DNA from: Nostoc sp. FACHB-280
Lineage (GTDB): Bacteria; Cyanobacteriota; Cyanobacteriia; Cyanobacteriales; Nostocaceae
Assembly (NCBI RefSeq): GCF_014697615.1
Contig: NZ_JACJSD010000027.1
Coordinates: forward strand, 29,590-93,589
Length of the DNA: 64,000 nucleotides
Direction of reading: 5' to 3'
The notes beneath the pieces are model-generated. The model was not told where the DNA came from and searched no databases. It saw only the letters and a list, made by a program, of their open reading frames with translations. Shown piece after piece: positions 26,912 through 35,309 of the stretch. A program made the position numbers and the translations under genes. Position 1 is the stretch's first letter, and each line of letters begins with the position of its first letter.

Positions 26912-28888
26912 TTACTCTTTGCCCACCGGATTAATTGGCCTTCTAGTAGGAGCCAATACCATTAAGAAATCAACTTGTTCTTTATCTGGTGTGGTAGAAC
27001 TTGTGGCACTCAAACTGTAGACTGAACCAATAATTGATTTCCAAGGTTGGAAACTTTTATCATCAAAGAAACTGGGTGCAAATCCATAAATCCAAGACAA
27101 AGTAGACCCACCATTCAAATAAAAATAGCCGTAGTTAGGTCGGGGTAAAGTATTAGTTGCTGTTTTGAAATTATAAGTTGTAGGTAGGGGAATATAAGGC
27201 TGTGGTACTAAATCTTTAATTGCACCAAAACCTGTGGAAATCACAAGAGTTTTTTCGTCTACCCAATTATAAGCCAGTAAGCTTTGAGAAGATTCTCCGT
27301 TGATATCCCAACTCGTGATAGTTTGTCCTTGGATATCTTGAGTATTAACTACAACTTCTCCGTTTGAAAAAGATTTGATCAGTTCATCTAATTTCTTGAG
27401 AGTGGTTTCAGCAGCATCTCGATTATTTGTTTCTAAGGCGATACCAATCCCTAAATTCAAGTTAGGAATTGAGCCTAACAACCCTCCCTTGGAAGGAAAC
27501 AAAAAGAACGCATAATCACCGTCCATCCAGTTGAGTATGTCTTTTTCTAAATCCAGTTTGGTATTATTCAGGACAAAACTACGGAGTTGGTCGAGATACT
27601 CTTTGAGTTTTGGTTCTGTACTTAAAGCTTTTGCTATTAGTAGCCATTTCTGATTAAGATTGCGACCAGTGGCAGCAGAGTAAGTAGCACCTGGTAATCT
27701 TGATACTATCGCCTCTGGTTGTTCAGTTTGAAATTCATCTTTTTCTGATTTTGGAGTTTGGCGATAGGCTGTAGCTTGAAAGCGTAATCCTTCTGGTTCT
27801 ACTGTTAAAAACCCATTGACACTTCCATATTCTTTTAATTCATCAAGGTTAATGGATTCACTACCAAAAATTGGAAAAGGCAGACTTGGATCTTTGGCAA
27901 TTTCGCTAATTAAAGGCACAAAAGTTGCCAAATTTTCATGAATGGCAAACAAAGATTTAGCATACTGGGGATGCTTTATTGTTTCCTGAAATTGGGGATT
28001 TTGAGCAAGATTATTCTCTCCTTGGGAAGTATCAATAATTTGCTCAATGGCTTTAGCCGTAAATCCAGTGACAACGTATCCTGGTAAAGTAGCGATCGCT
28101 AGTCCTTTGGGTCTTCTTTTTAACCAATCTGGATTACCCAAAATCGGTGGAATCGCCGCTAAGTTGGATTTTGTCAAAGAATTAGTCGGTTTTTGGGGTA
28201 TTTTTATCGACTTTGTCGGTAATATGGTAAGTTTTTTTAAATTTGATTCTGGTGATGCTGCTGGCTCCGGTGCTTTTGGTGATTCTGGTAATGGGGCTGT
28301 TGATTCCGTCTCTGGATTTGATTCTGGTGCTTTTGGTAACTCTGGTAATGGGGGTATTGATTCCGTCTCTGGATTTGATTCTGGCAATTTTGGCGGTTCG
28401 GCTGGTTCTGGAACCTGGAGTTCTATAATATTTACACCTTTATACTCACTTACCTTGACTCGTTTTGGGTCACTATTTTTCAGTAAGTCTAACAAAGGCT
28501 GGATGCGGGACTCATCTTTCAGAGGAGCCAACATAATAAAGTTATTCTCTAGAGTTGCGGTTGTACCTTCAACCTTGGGTAGAAACGCAGCCGCTACTTG
28601 TTCGCCCAACAAAGACTCAATTTCTCGCACATAGTCGAGTTTAAAAGAAGGTGGTAAATATTGAGCGACGGCGGAAAATGCTCTGTCAAATAAATAAAAA
28701 CGATTTAGGTCTGCCCAAGCATCTACCTTCGTGTTGATTAAGCTGACCAATGGTGTGTCTGCTGGTAAGATTTTAGCGATCGCTGGGACATTCAGGGTAG
28801 TAGATGCCTCAGCCTCGCTTTTCTCAGCCACAGGGGAAGCCACTGCTAAAACTGATAATAGCGATACTGTAATAATCGGTGATACCAT
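26912..28888 (-). CDS. DUF3352-type exported protein
   Basis: About 658 residues from the ATG at 28888 (MVSPIITVSLLSVLAVASPV), which gives a clean signal-peptide-like N-terminus; the frame is open up to 28930. The body matches the cyanobacterial DUF3352 pattern: LPADTPLVSLINT, ALSTEPKLKEYLDQL, YAFFLFPSK, and a C-terminal YFYLNGGSTLSWIYGF region. Near residues 165-230 it has a Pro/Glu/Ser-rich insert made of a 19-residue repeat (PESNPETES...), repeated at the DNA level with a 57-bp period around 28302-28415. Function unknown; probably periplasmic or membrane-anchored. Confidence 0.75.
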   Translation of the reverse strand: MVSPIITVSLLSVLAVASPVAEKSEAEASTTLNVPAIAKILPADTPLVSLINTKVDAWADLNRFYLFDRAFSAVAQYLPPSFKLDYVREIESLLGEQVAAAFLPKVEGTTATLENNFIMLAPLKDESRIQPLLDLLKNSDPKRVKVSEYKGVNIIELQVPEPAEPPKLPESNPETESIPPLPELPKAPESNPETESTAPLPESPKAPEPAASPESNLKKLTILPTKSIKIPQKPTNSLTKSNLAAIPPILGNPDWLKRRPKGLAIATLPGYVVTGFTAKAIEQIIDTSQGENNLAQNPQFQETIKHPQYAKSLFAIHENLATFVPLISEIAKDPSLPFPIFGSESINLDELKEYGSVNGFLTVEPEGLRFQATAYRQTPKSEKDEFQTEQPEAIVSRLPGATYSAATGRNLNQKWLLIAKALSTEPKLKEYLDQLRSFVLNNTKLDLEKDILNWMDGDYAFFLFPSKGGLLGSIPNLNLGIGIALETNNRDAAETTLKKLDELIKSFSNGEVVVNTQDIQGQTITSWDINGESSQSLLAYNWVDEKTLVISTGFGAIKDLVPQPYIPLPTTYNFKTATNTLPRPNYGYFYLNGGSTLSWIYGFAPSFFDDKSFQPWKSIIGSVYSLSATSSTTPDKEQVDFLMVLAPTRRPINPVGKE

Positions 28889-29071
28889 TTGGAATTTTAG
28901 ATTTTCGATTTTAGAATTGCAACCTAGCAACTAAATGTATAAGGCATAAAATGCAATTGTGCAGGTTTCTTTTTTATATTTTTATTACTAGAAAATAAAT
29001 GGGTTTTGCCAAAATTTAAAATTAAGTATTAAAAAATAATCTGTTTTAACAATTAGTGGTAAAGAGTTATA

Positions 29072-29185
29072 TGAGGGGAGGGAGACAAGGGAGACAAGGG
29101 GGACAAGGTGGACAAGGTAGCTATCTTTCTCCCTTGTCTCCCCCCTCTCTCCCTTGTCTACTCCCACTCAGCACTCAGCACTTTG
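29072..29185. repeat. GACAAGG heptad repeat hairpin
   Basis: Runs of GGGAGACAAGG units are followed by their complement (CCTTGTCTCCC) and then by CCCACTCAGCACTCAGCACT. It sits immediately past the stop of the ThiO-ThiG gene. The inverted arrangement could fold into a long hairpin. Sister loci lie near 24347, 31300, 34003 and 54933. Confidence 0.7.
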
Positions 29186-29194
29186 CTATCTAAA

Positions 29195-31171
29195 TTAATT
29201 AATCGTTCCCGTCACAGGTGAACTAGCACTAGCGTAAGATTTAATCGGCATTCTGCCGGCGAGGTATGCTAAACGACCAGCGACGGTTGCTAAATTCATC
29301 GCATAAGCCATTGCAGGGGCATTTTGGGCTAGAGCGATCGCACTATTAATTAACAAGGCATCTGCGCCTAATTCCATTGCTTGAGACGCTTCGGAAGGTG
29401 AACCAATACCTGCGTCCACCACAACTGGTACTTTCGCGTTTTCAATAATGATTTGGATATTGGCAGTGGTTTTTAATCCTTGTCCCGAACCGATGGGGGA
29501 AGCTAAAGGCATGACTGTTGCACAGCCAACTTCTTCTAAGCGTTTGGCTAACATTGGGTCAGCATTAATATACGGCAATACCGCAAACCCTTCTTTTACC
29601 AGTTGTTCAGCAGCTTGCAGTGTCCCAATCGGGTCAGGGAGTAAATATTTTGAATCTGGGATAACTTCTAATTTCACAAAATTATTATCTTCCTGCCCCA
29701 GCAATTTGGCCATTTCTCGACCCAAACGGGCAACACGAATTGCTTCTTCGGCAGTTTGACAACCAGCAGTATTCGGCAACATCCAAATTTTTGACCAATC
29801 TAGTGCTTCTGCTAAACCTTCATGTCCTGGGGTTTTGGCTTGGACTCGCCGCACTGCGACGGTGACAATTTGACAGCCACTAGCAACAATACTTTGCTGC
29901 ATTTCTGCAATGCTGCGATATTTGCCGGTTCCTGTCATTAAGCGAGATTGAAAGGTTTTACCGGCAATTACCAGTGGAGAGTCGGGAAGCGGGGAGTTGA
30001 CTTCGACTGCGCTCAGTAATTTGGGAGTTGGCAGGGAGGAGTGGCGATCGCCGTTGGTAAAATTGGCAGAGTGAGTGAGCATAGGGGCGGTAGATGGCTG
30101 GGTATGAAACCGAGAATAATGGAAATGTGCCAATAAAGAATCTGATTTTTGTTCGCAGATTAAATCAGCAATTAAGGCGGCTGTCACAGGCGCAAGTAAA
30201 ATGCCGTTGCGATAATGACCTGTAGCCAAAGTCAAGTTTGCACAGTGGCTAGTGCCGAGAATTGGTAACTCATCTGGGGTAGCCGGACGAAAACCCCACC
30301 AAAATTCTTGAATGGAATAATCTTGTAATTGGGGATAGAGACGAATTGCTTGTTGAAGTAAAGATTGGATACCTGTAGGGGTGTTATTCGGGGCAAAACC
30401 CACATCTTCGCTAGTCGCACCCAAAATAATCGAGCGATCGCGCCGGGGTACGATGTAAATATATTCGCCAAATAAGACTCGTCGCAAAGGCAATTCCGGC
30501 ACAAAGTCAGGTAAGTGGATACTCAACATTTGCCCTTTGCGGGGAGTCACAGGCAAAGGTAACAATTCATTAGACCAAGCACCAGCTGCTAAAACATAGT
30601 GACCGGCACGAACTACGCCTTGGTTGGTTTGTACGCCGATGACTTGTCCTTGCTGTTGGATTAATCCTGCAACTGTGATGTTATCTTTGATTTCAATGCC
30701 GAGGAATTGAGCCGCAGTTCTCAGTGCTTGGGCTAATGCCCGATTGTCAACTTGAGCATCTTCAGGATACCACCAGCCACCGACGACATCATTACTCAAT
30801 CCTGGCTGATATTGATGAATGGCAGTTTTATCTAACCAATAAGCAGGTGAATCACCAGTCGCAGCAGACTGTGGTGGTTGATAAACAGGCGCAAGAATGC
30901 CACAAGCCCAGTAACCAGGATTAATCCCCGTTAAATCTTCAAGTTTGCTTGTCCATTCTGGGTATAAGGCACGCGATCGCCTGCACAACTTACCCATCAT
31001 CTCATCTTGGATAATTTCTGCGTCTGGTGCTAACATGCCAGCAGCAGCATGGGTAGCAGCAGCCTGGAAATCACGACAAAGCACGGTGACATCTGTCCCG
31101 CGCAATTTAAGTTCGACGGCGATCGCCAAGCCAATAACACCGCCACCAATAATTAAAACATCGCTAGTCAT
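29195..31171 (-). CDS. thiOG: Bifunctional glycine oxidase / thiazole synthase (ThiO-ThiG fusion)
   Basis: 658 residues. The N-terminal ThiO part (1 to about 365) has the FAD motif [26 protein letters not shown] and [11 protein letters not shown]. The C-terminal ThiG part (from about 396) starts [19 protein letters not shown], has [16 protein letters not shown] with the Schiff-base Lys, and ends in [20 protein letters not shown]. ThiO oxidises glycine to the imine that ThiG needs to build the thiazole phosphate of thiamine, so the fusion channels the intermediate. Such fusions are known in cyanobacteria. The linker (about 366-395) includes residues encoded by a dispersed repeat motif (30000-30017). 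Confidence 0.93.
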   Translation of the reverse strand: MTSDVLIIGGGVIGLAIAVELKLRGTDVTVLCRDFQAAATHAAAGMLAPDAEIIQDEMMGKLCRRSRALYPEWTSKLEDLTGINPGYWACGILAPVYQPPQSAATGDSPAYWLDKTAIHQYQPGLSNDVVGGWWYPEDAQVDNRALAQALRTAAQFLGIEIKDNITVAGLIQQQGQVIGVQTNQGVVRAGHYVLAAGAWSNELLPLPVTPRKGQMLSIHLPDFVPELPLRRVLFGEYIYIVPRRDRSIILGATSEDVGFAPNNTPTGIQSLLQQAIRLYPQLQDYSIQEFWWGFRPATPDELPILGTSHCANLTLATGHYRNGILLAPVTAALIADLICEQKSDSLLAHFHYSRFHTQPSTAPMLTHSANFTNGDRHSSLPTPKLLSAVEVNSPLPDSPLVIAGKTFQSRLMTGTGKYRSIAEMQQSIVASGCQIVTVAVRRVQAKTPGHEGLAEALDWSKIWMLPNTAGCQTAEEAIRVARLGREMAKLLGQEDNNFVKLEVIPDSKYLLPDPIGTLQAAEQLVKEGFAVLPYINADPMLAKRLEEVGCATVMPLASPIGSGQGLKTTANIQIIIENAKVPVVVDAGIGSPSEASQAMELGADALLINSAIALAQNAPAMAYAMNLATVAGRLAYLAGRMPIKSYASASSPVTGTIN

Positions 31172-31380
31172 TAGTCATTAGTCATTGGTTATTAGCCATT
31201 GATCATTAGTACACAACTACATAACTTATAACTAATAACTTGTAACCAATGACTAGTTTTGAGTGCTGAGTTTTGAGTGCTGAGTGCTGAAAGGGAGTAG
31301 ACAAGGTAGAGGGGGTAGACAAGGTAGAAAGATTGCTTCCTTGTCTCCCTTGTCTCCCTTGTCTTCCCTACCCCTGGTTG
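31166..31380. repeat. Heptanucleotide (GTCATTA) and GACAAGG repeat block
   Basis: At 31166-31200 there are tandem GTCATTA/GTCATTG units, beginning at the ThiO-ThiG start codon. From about 31255 to 31380 come GAGTGCTGAG units and GACAAGG/CTTGTCT units. The block fills the gap between thiOG and the small membrane-protein gene; no gene is seen in it. Confidence 0.7.
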
Positions 31381-31405
31381 GTGAGCGACTTGCCACTGCC
31401 TCTTC

Positions 31406-31876
31406 CTACCACAAAGCCCGAATTGGCTCTCTAGTAGACTCATTCTCACTGGTGGTTGTATCAGTTGATTGAGTTTCTGTTGATTGTACTTCTCTGGTAG
31501 TTGGCTCTGATGATGTATTGTCAGGAGTTGAAAATGATTCGCTGGGAGTTGTATTTTGAGCAACGCTGGTGCGGCGCTCAGTTGTGTTGGTGTTTAAATT
31601 TTCTTGTCTAACGCTTCTGCTGCCTCTAGCTTCTGTGGGAACATTATCTTCTTGAGGAGTGCTGGCTCTGTCTTCGCTTAAGCCACGGCTACCTCTGCTG
31701 GGGGCAGTGCTATTAACATTAATATTAGCTGGGAGAACGCGTGAGGTTTTGCCGCCGGGAGCATTATTACTGGCAGTTTGTTGCCCTCCACCCATTGGAA
31801 AGTTAATGCCAAGCAATGTACCTAATAAAATTGCCAAGCCTCCACCCATGAGAATAAGCGGTGTCCATCTACCCAT
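31406..31876 (-). CDS. Small membrane-anchored Ser/Thr-rich protein
   Basis: 156 residues. The N-terminus MGRWTPLILMGGGLAILLGTL is one membrane anchor. The rest is low-complexity, rich in Ser, Thr, Asn, Glu and Arg, with no recognised domain (for example STETQSTDTTTSENEST). It ends in PIRALW. Coding is supported by a clean membrane segment and a sensible start; the disordered tail probably faces the periplasm or lumen. I do not recognise a function. It is divergent from the citramalate synthase gene. Confidence 0.6.
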   Translation of the reverse strand: MGRWTPLILMGGGLAILLGTLLGINFPMGGGQQTASNNAPGGKTSRVLPANINVNSTAPSRGSRGLSEDRASTPQEDNVPTEARGSRSVRQENLNTNTTERRTSVAQNTTPSESFSTPDNTSSEPTTREVQSTETQSTDTTTSENESTREPIRALW

Positions 31877-32335
31877 ATTGTTTTTCTCCTTGTGTAACCT
31901 AACCTTTTGATTTCCTTTCCTATCCGATATCCCTGATCCAATAATCCGTAAAATCCTCTGTCTGAGCGGCTAAATGCAGGTCTATTGTAGGAGAATGGGA
32001 AGGAAGCGATCGCTGCTTTTGTGATGCTAATTCACAGTCAACACATCACTTGATTGATCACACTCATACCATCACTACCAACTAACTGACTGTTTTTTGC
32101 TTCTGCACCGCCATTTTAGAGGTCAACACGATTTTGTTGCAAAACTTTTCGTAACTTAAAACCCAAATTCTTCATACAAGCCTTAATTTAACTGCATCCA
32201 GTATGGAATACAGCGCCAGACCAACGTATTGTTCGTACCCTGTGTTAGTACTTTGGGCATATTTAAATTAACGAACCGGCTTTTTGTAGTATATTGGCAC
32301 ATTTCCTCTACAGTTGTCTCGCATGATCTTGTCTT
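31877..32335. other. Divergent intergenic region upstream of cimA
   Basis: 459 bp between the small membrane-protein gene (minus) and cimA (plus). It contains one HIP1 site near 32008 and no recognisable gene, repeat array or strong hairpin. It should hold two divergent promoters. Confidence 0.5.
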
Positions 32336-33994
32336 ATGACCACAAATCCCTCTCCTCAAATTTGGCTTTATGACACAACATTACGGGATGGCACTCAATG
32401 CGAAGGGCTATCGGTGTCTATTGAAGACAAGCTACGCATTGCTAAAAGATTAGACCAACTGGGTATTCCTTTTATTGAAGGTGGTTGGCCTGGTGCTAAC
32501 CCAAAGGATGTTCAGTTTTTCTGGCAACTCCAAGAAGATCCGCTCAAACAAGCAGAAATTGTGGCATTTTGTTCTACGCGTCGCCCCAATACTGTGGCTG
32601 CGGCTGAACCAATGTTGCAAGCAATTTTAACTGCTGGTTCTCGGTGGGTGACAATTTTTGGCAAATCTTGGGATTTACACGTTACAGAAGGTCTCAAGAC
32701 AACTTTAGAGGAAAATTTGGCCATGATCCGCGATACTATCGAGTATTTTCGCTCACATGGGCGACGCGTGATTTACGATGCCGAACATTGGTTTGATGGT
32801 TACAAACATAATCGAGATTATGCTTTACAAACATTAGAGGCAGCGATCGCATCTGGCGCGGAATGGTTAGTTTTATGTGATACAAATGGCGGGACTTTGC
32901 CTCATGAAGTCAGCGAAAGTGTGACAACTGTTAAAAGTCATTTGTCACTTGTACTGAGCGAAGCCGAAGTATCTGTCACTTGTCAAAAAACAATGACAAC
33001 TCCCCAAATCGGCATCCACACTCATAACGATTGTGATCTAGCCGTAGCAAATGCCCTAGCTGCCGTCATGGCCGGGGCAACAATGGTACAAGGAACAATA
33101 AATGGATATGGTGAACGCTGCGGCAATGCCAATCTTTGTTCTTTAATTCCCAACTTACAGCTAAAAATGGGTTATAGCTGTATCACAGAACACCAGCTTA
33201 CTCAACTCACAGAAGCCAGCCGTTTTGTCAGTGAATTAGTCAATCTTGCGCCAGATGAACACGCGCCCTTTGTGGGACGTTCGGCTTTTGCCCATAAAGG
33301 CGGTGTGCATGTTTCCGCAGTTCAACGTAACCCCCTGACTTACGAACACATCCAGCCAGAAACCGTTGGGAACCGTCGGCGGATAGTCATTTCCGAACAA
33401 GCGGGACTAAGTAACGTCTTAGCCAAAGCTCGTACCTTTGGCATTGAATTAGATAAACAAACACCAGAAGCAAAACAAATTCTCCAACGCCTCAAACAAT
33501 TAGAAAGTCAAGGCTATCAATTTGAAGCCGCCGAAGCGAGTTTCGCCCTGTTAATGTATGAAGCTTTAGGGGCGCGGCAAGAATTTTTTGAGGTCAAAGG
33601 CTTTCAAGTACACTGTGACTTGGTAGAAGGCAAAGAAACCAGCAGTGCTTTAGCCACCGTGAAAGTTGCTGTTAACGGTCAGAATATCTTAGAAGCCGCA
33701 GAAGGTAACGGCCCCGTTGCCGCCTTAGATACCGCCTTACGCAAAGCTTTAGTCAACTTTTATCCCCAACTCGCCAGCTTTGAATTGACAGATTACAAAG
33801 TGCGAATTCTCGACGGACACGCGGGGACAGCTGCCAAAACCAGAGCCTTAGTAGAATCAGGCAATGGTCATCAACGTTGGACAACTATCGGCGTTTCTGC
33901 AAATATCTTGGCAGCTTCCTATCAAGCAGTAGTTGAGGGTTTGGAATACGGTTTGTTATTACATTCCCAAGCCGAAGCCGCAGTGAAGGCTTAG
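32336..33994 (+). CDS. cimA: (R)-citramalate synthase
   Basis: 552 residues of the CimA type of the HMG-CoA-lyase-like family. It shows IWLYDTTLRDGTQCEGLSVS with the catalytic Arg/Asp, FIEGGWPGANPKD, the metal-binding HTHND, and AFAHKGGVHVSAV. A C-terminal LeuA-type regulatory domain begins near residue 420. It joins acetyl-CoA and pyruvate to citramalate, the first step of threonine-independent isoleucine synthesis. An insertion near residues 202-221, just before PQIGIHTHND, is encoded by dispersed-repeat sequence (GTCATTTGTCACTTGT and the 32953-32970 motif). It stays in frame and sits in a loop position, so the enzyme is probably still active. Confidence 0.93.
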   Translation: MTTNPSPQIWLYDTTLRDGTQCEGLSVSIEDKLRIAKRLDQLGIPFIEGGWPGANPKDVQFFWQLQEDPLKQAEIVAFCSTRRPNTVAAAEPMLQAILTAGSRWVTIFGKSWDLHVTEGLKTTLEENLAMIRDTIEYFRSHGRRVIYDAEHWFDGYKHNRDYALQTLEAAIASGAEWLVLCDTNGGTLPHEVSESVTTVKSHLSLVLSEAEVSVTCQKTMTTPQIGIHTHNDCDLAVANALAAVMAGATMVQGTINGYGERCGNANLCSLIPNLQLKMGYSCITEHQLTQLTEASRFVSELVNLAPDEHAPFVGRSAFAHKGGVHVSAVQRNPLTYEHIQPETVGNRRRIVISEQAGLSNVLAKARTFGIELDKQTPEAKQILQRLKQLESQGYQFEAAEASFALLMYEALGARQEFFEVKGFQVHCDLVEGKETSSALATVKVAVNGQNILEAAEGNGPVAALDTALRKALVNFYPQLASFELTDYKVRILDGHAGTAAKTRALVESGNGHQRWTTIGVSANILAASYQAVVEGLEYGLLLHSQAEAAVKA

Positions 33995-34002
33995 AGATTA
34001 GG

Positions 34003-34095
34003 GAGACAAGGGGGACAAGGAAGATAAGGAAGATAAGGAAGCAATCTTTTTACCTTGTCTACCCCCACTCAGCACTCAGCACTCAACACTCAATA
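34003..34095. repeat. GACAAGG / CTCAGCACT repeat block
   Basis: Begins a few bases past the cimA stop: GGGAGACAAGGGGGACAAGG, AAGATAAGGAAG units, then CCTTGTCTACCCCCACTC and CAGCACTCAGCACTCAACACTC, ending directly before the ATG of the next gene at 34101. The upstream region of that gene is therefore wholly repeat DNA. Confidence 0.7.
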
Positions 34096-34100
34096 CTCAG

Positions 34101-34718
34101 ATGACTCAAACTGTACGTAAACTATTTACATTTGATGAATTTGTCGCTTGGTATCCAGATAACGCACAGCGACGCTATGAATTACATGATGGAGTAATTC
34201 TTGAAATGCCACCACCAACAGGTGATCATGAAGAGATTATCGGTTTTTTGATGTTGGAGATAGCTGCCGAAATTAGGCGACTAAAACTTCCCTATTTCAT
34301 TCCCAAAACAGCTTTTGTGAAACCATTGGAAGGTGAATCAGCTTACTCACCAGATGTGCTGATATTAAATCAGCCTAATTTAGTCAATGAGCCTCTGTGG
34401 AAAAAAGCATCAACTGTCAGCCAAGCTGAATCCATTCCTTTAGTAATTGAGGTAGTGAGTACTAACTGGCGAGATGATTATTTAAAAAAAGCAGCTGACT
34501 ATGAAGCTGTAGGTATTCCCGAATATTGGATTGTCGATTATGCGGCTTTAGGTGGTAGGCGATTTATTGGAGATCCTAAACAACCCACTATCTCGGTTTA
34601 CACGTTGGTTGAGGGTGAATACCAAGTGCAGCAATTCCGAAATCATGAGCGTCTCATCTCACAAACTTTCTCAGAACTCAATTTGACTGTGGAACAAATT
34701 TTTCAAAGTGTTGCCTAA
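34101..34718 (+). CDS. Uma2-family (DUF820) endonuclease-fold protein
   Basis: 205 residues. The pattern is that of the PD-(D/E)XK-like Uma2 family, very numerous in cyanobacteria: FTFDEFVAWYPDNAQRRYELHDGVILEMPPPTGDHEE, then YSPDVLILNQP (Asp), then PLVIEVVSTNWRDDYLKKAADYEAVGIPEYWIVD (Glu, Lys). The putative active-site residues are present. The biological role of Uma2 proteins is not established; many are scattered singletons, as here. Confidence 0.88.
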   Translation: MTQTVRKLFTFDEFVAWYPDNAQRRYELHDGVILEMPPPTGDHEEIIGFLMLEIAAEIRRLKLPYFIPKTAFVKPLEGESAYSPDVLILNQPNLVNEPLWKKASTVSQAESIPLVIEVVSTNWRDDYLKKAADYEAVGIPEYWIVDYAALGGRRFIGDPKQPTISVYTLVEGEYQVQQFRNHERLISQTFSELNLTVEQIFQSVA

Positions 34719-34807
34719 TCTTGGCTTTTCAGATTTTAAACAACAACATTAGACTTCTTGTAAGTAGATAGACACCATTATTGAGAAAACGCATTTCGAC
34801 TCCGCTC

Positions 34808-34844
34808 AATGCTCAATAAGCTGACTCAAAGAGGGTTGAGCATT
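34808..34844. terminator. Hairpin between convergent genes
   Basis: Arms AATGCTCAA (34808-34816) and complement (34836-34844) lie between the Uma2 gene (plus, ends 34718) and the 78-residue gene (minus, ends 34912). They overlap a dispersed TTCGACTCCGCTCA repeat unit at 34795. A termination role is plausible but no T-run is present. Confidence 0.4.
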
Positions 34845-34911
34845 CGCGCAGCGTCTCCGTCAGGAGAAGCCGAAAGGAGCCGAACCAATGCTCCCTAGCC
34901 TCTTCTAGCAC

Positions 34912-35148
34912 TTATGTAAAACTTTCCCAGGCTTGAGCCAGCAATTGACTGAGCCAACGTCGTTGCTGTCTATCCAGCAATGGATCATCTTCGAGGACTT
35001 GTGCTGTTAAGTCTTCTAAAGATTTACCTTGAGAACGGACAATTTTAATTACTCCTGCGATCGCGGAAGCTACAAGTTCTTCATCAACAATGGGCTTTTG
35101 TTGTAACGCAAGAATATCTTGGGGGCTATCTGGAATGGGATAATTCAT
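34912..35148 (-). CDS. Small conserved-type hypothetical protein
   Basis: 78 residues, acidic, probably all-helical: MNYPIPDSPQDILALQQKP then DEELVASAIAGVIKIV and DDPLLDRQQRRWLSQLLAQA. No signal peptide or membrane segment. The composition and a HIP1 site within the frame look like a genuine small cyanobacterial gene, but I do not recognise the family. It is transcribed divergently from the flavoprotein gene at 35310. Confidence 0.6.
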   Translation of the reverse strand: MNYPIPDSPQDILALQQKPIVDEELVASAIAGVIKIVRSQGKSLEDLTAQVLEDDPLLDRQQRRWLSQLLAQAWESFT

Positions 35149-35309
35149 GGCGTGGGTTTACAAAGTTACAAAATGAATAAAAAAATTTGACAAATTATTA
35201 AAAGTTCTTTACAGAATCTTTATTTGAGTAATAGGGCGGAGTGTACACGAATTTTCGCAGTTAATAAATCTGCCGAAATGAGTATCTTAAGCGGAGATGT
35301 CAACGAAAC

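Noticed and set aside
28047..28634. 195-codon plus-strand frame rich in Gly, Ser and Asp (SGNG..DSVSGFDSG)
   Set aside because: Antisense of the Pro/Glu-rich repeat of the DUF3352 gene; the repetitive composition mirrors that repeat. The minus-strand frame is longer and matches a known family.
31192..31563. 123-codon minus-strand frame spanning the heptad repeats
   Set aside because: It overlaps the membrane-anchored protein's C-terminus in another frame and is composed mainly of repeat sequence.
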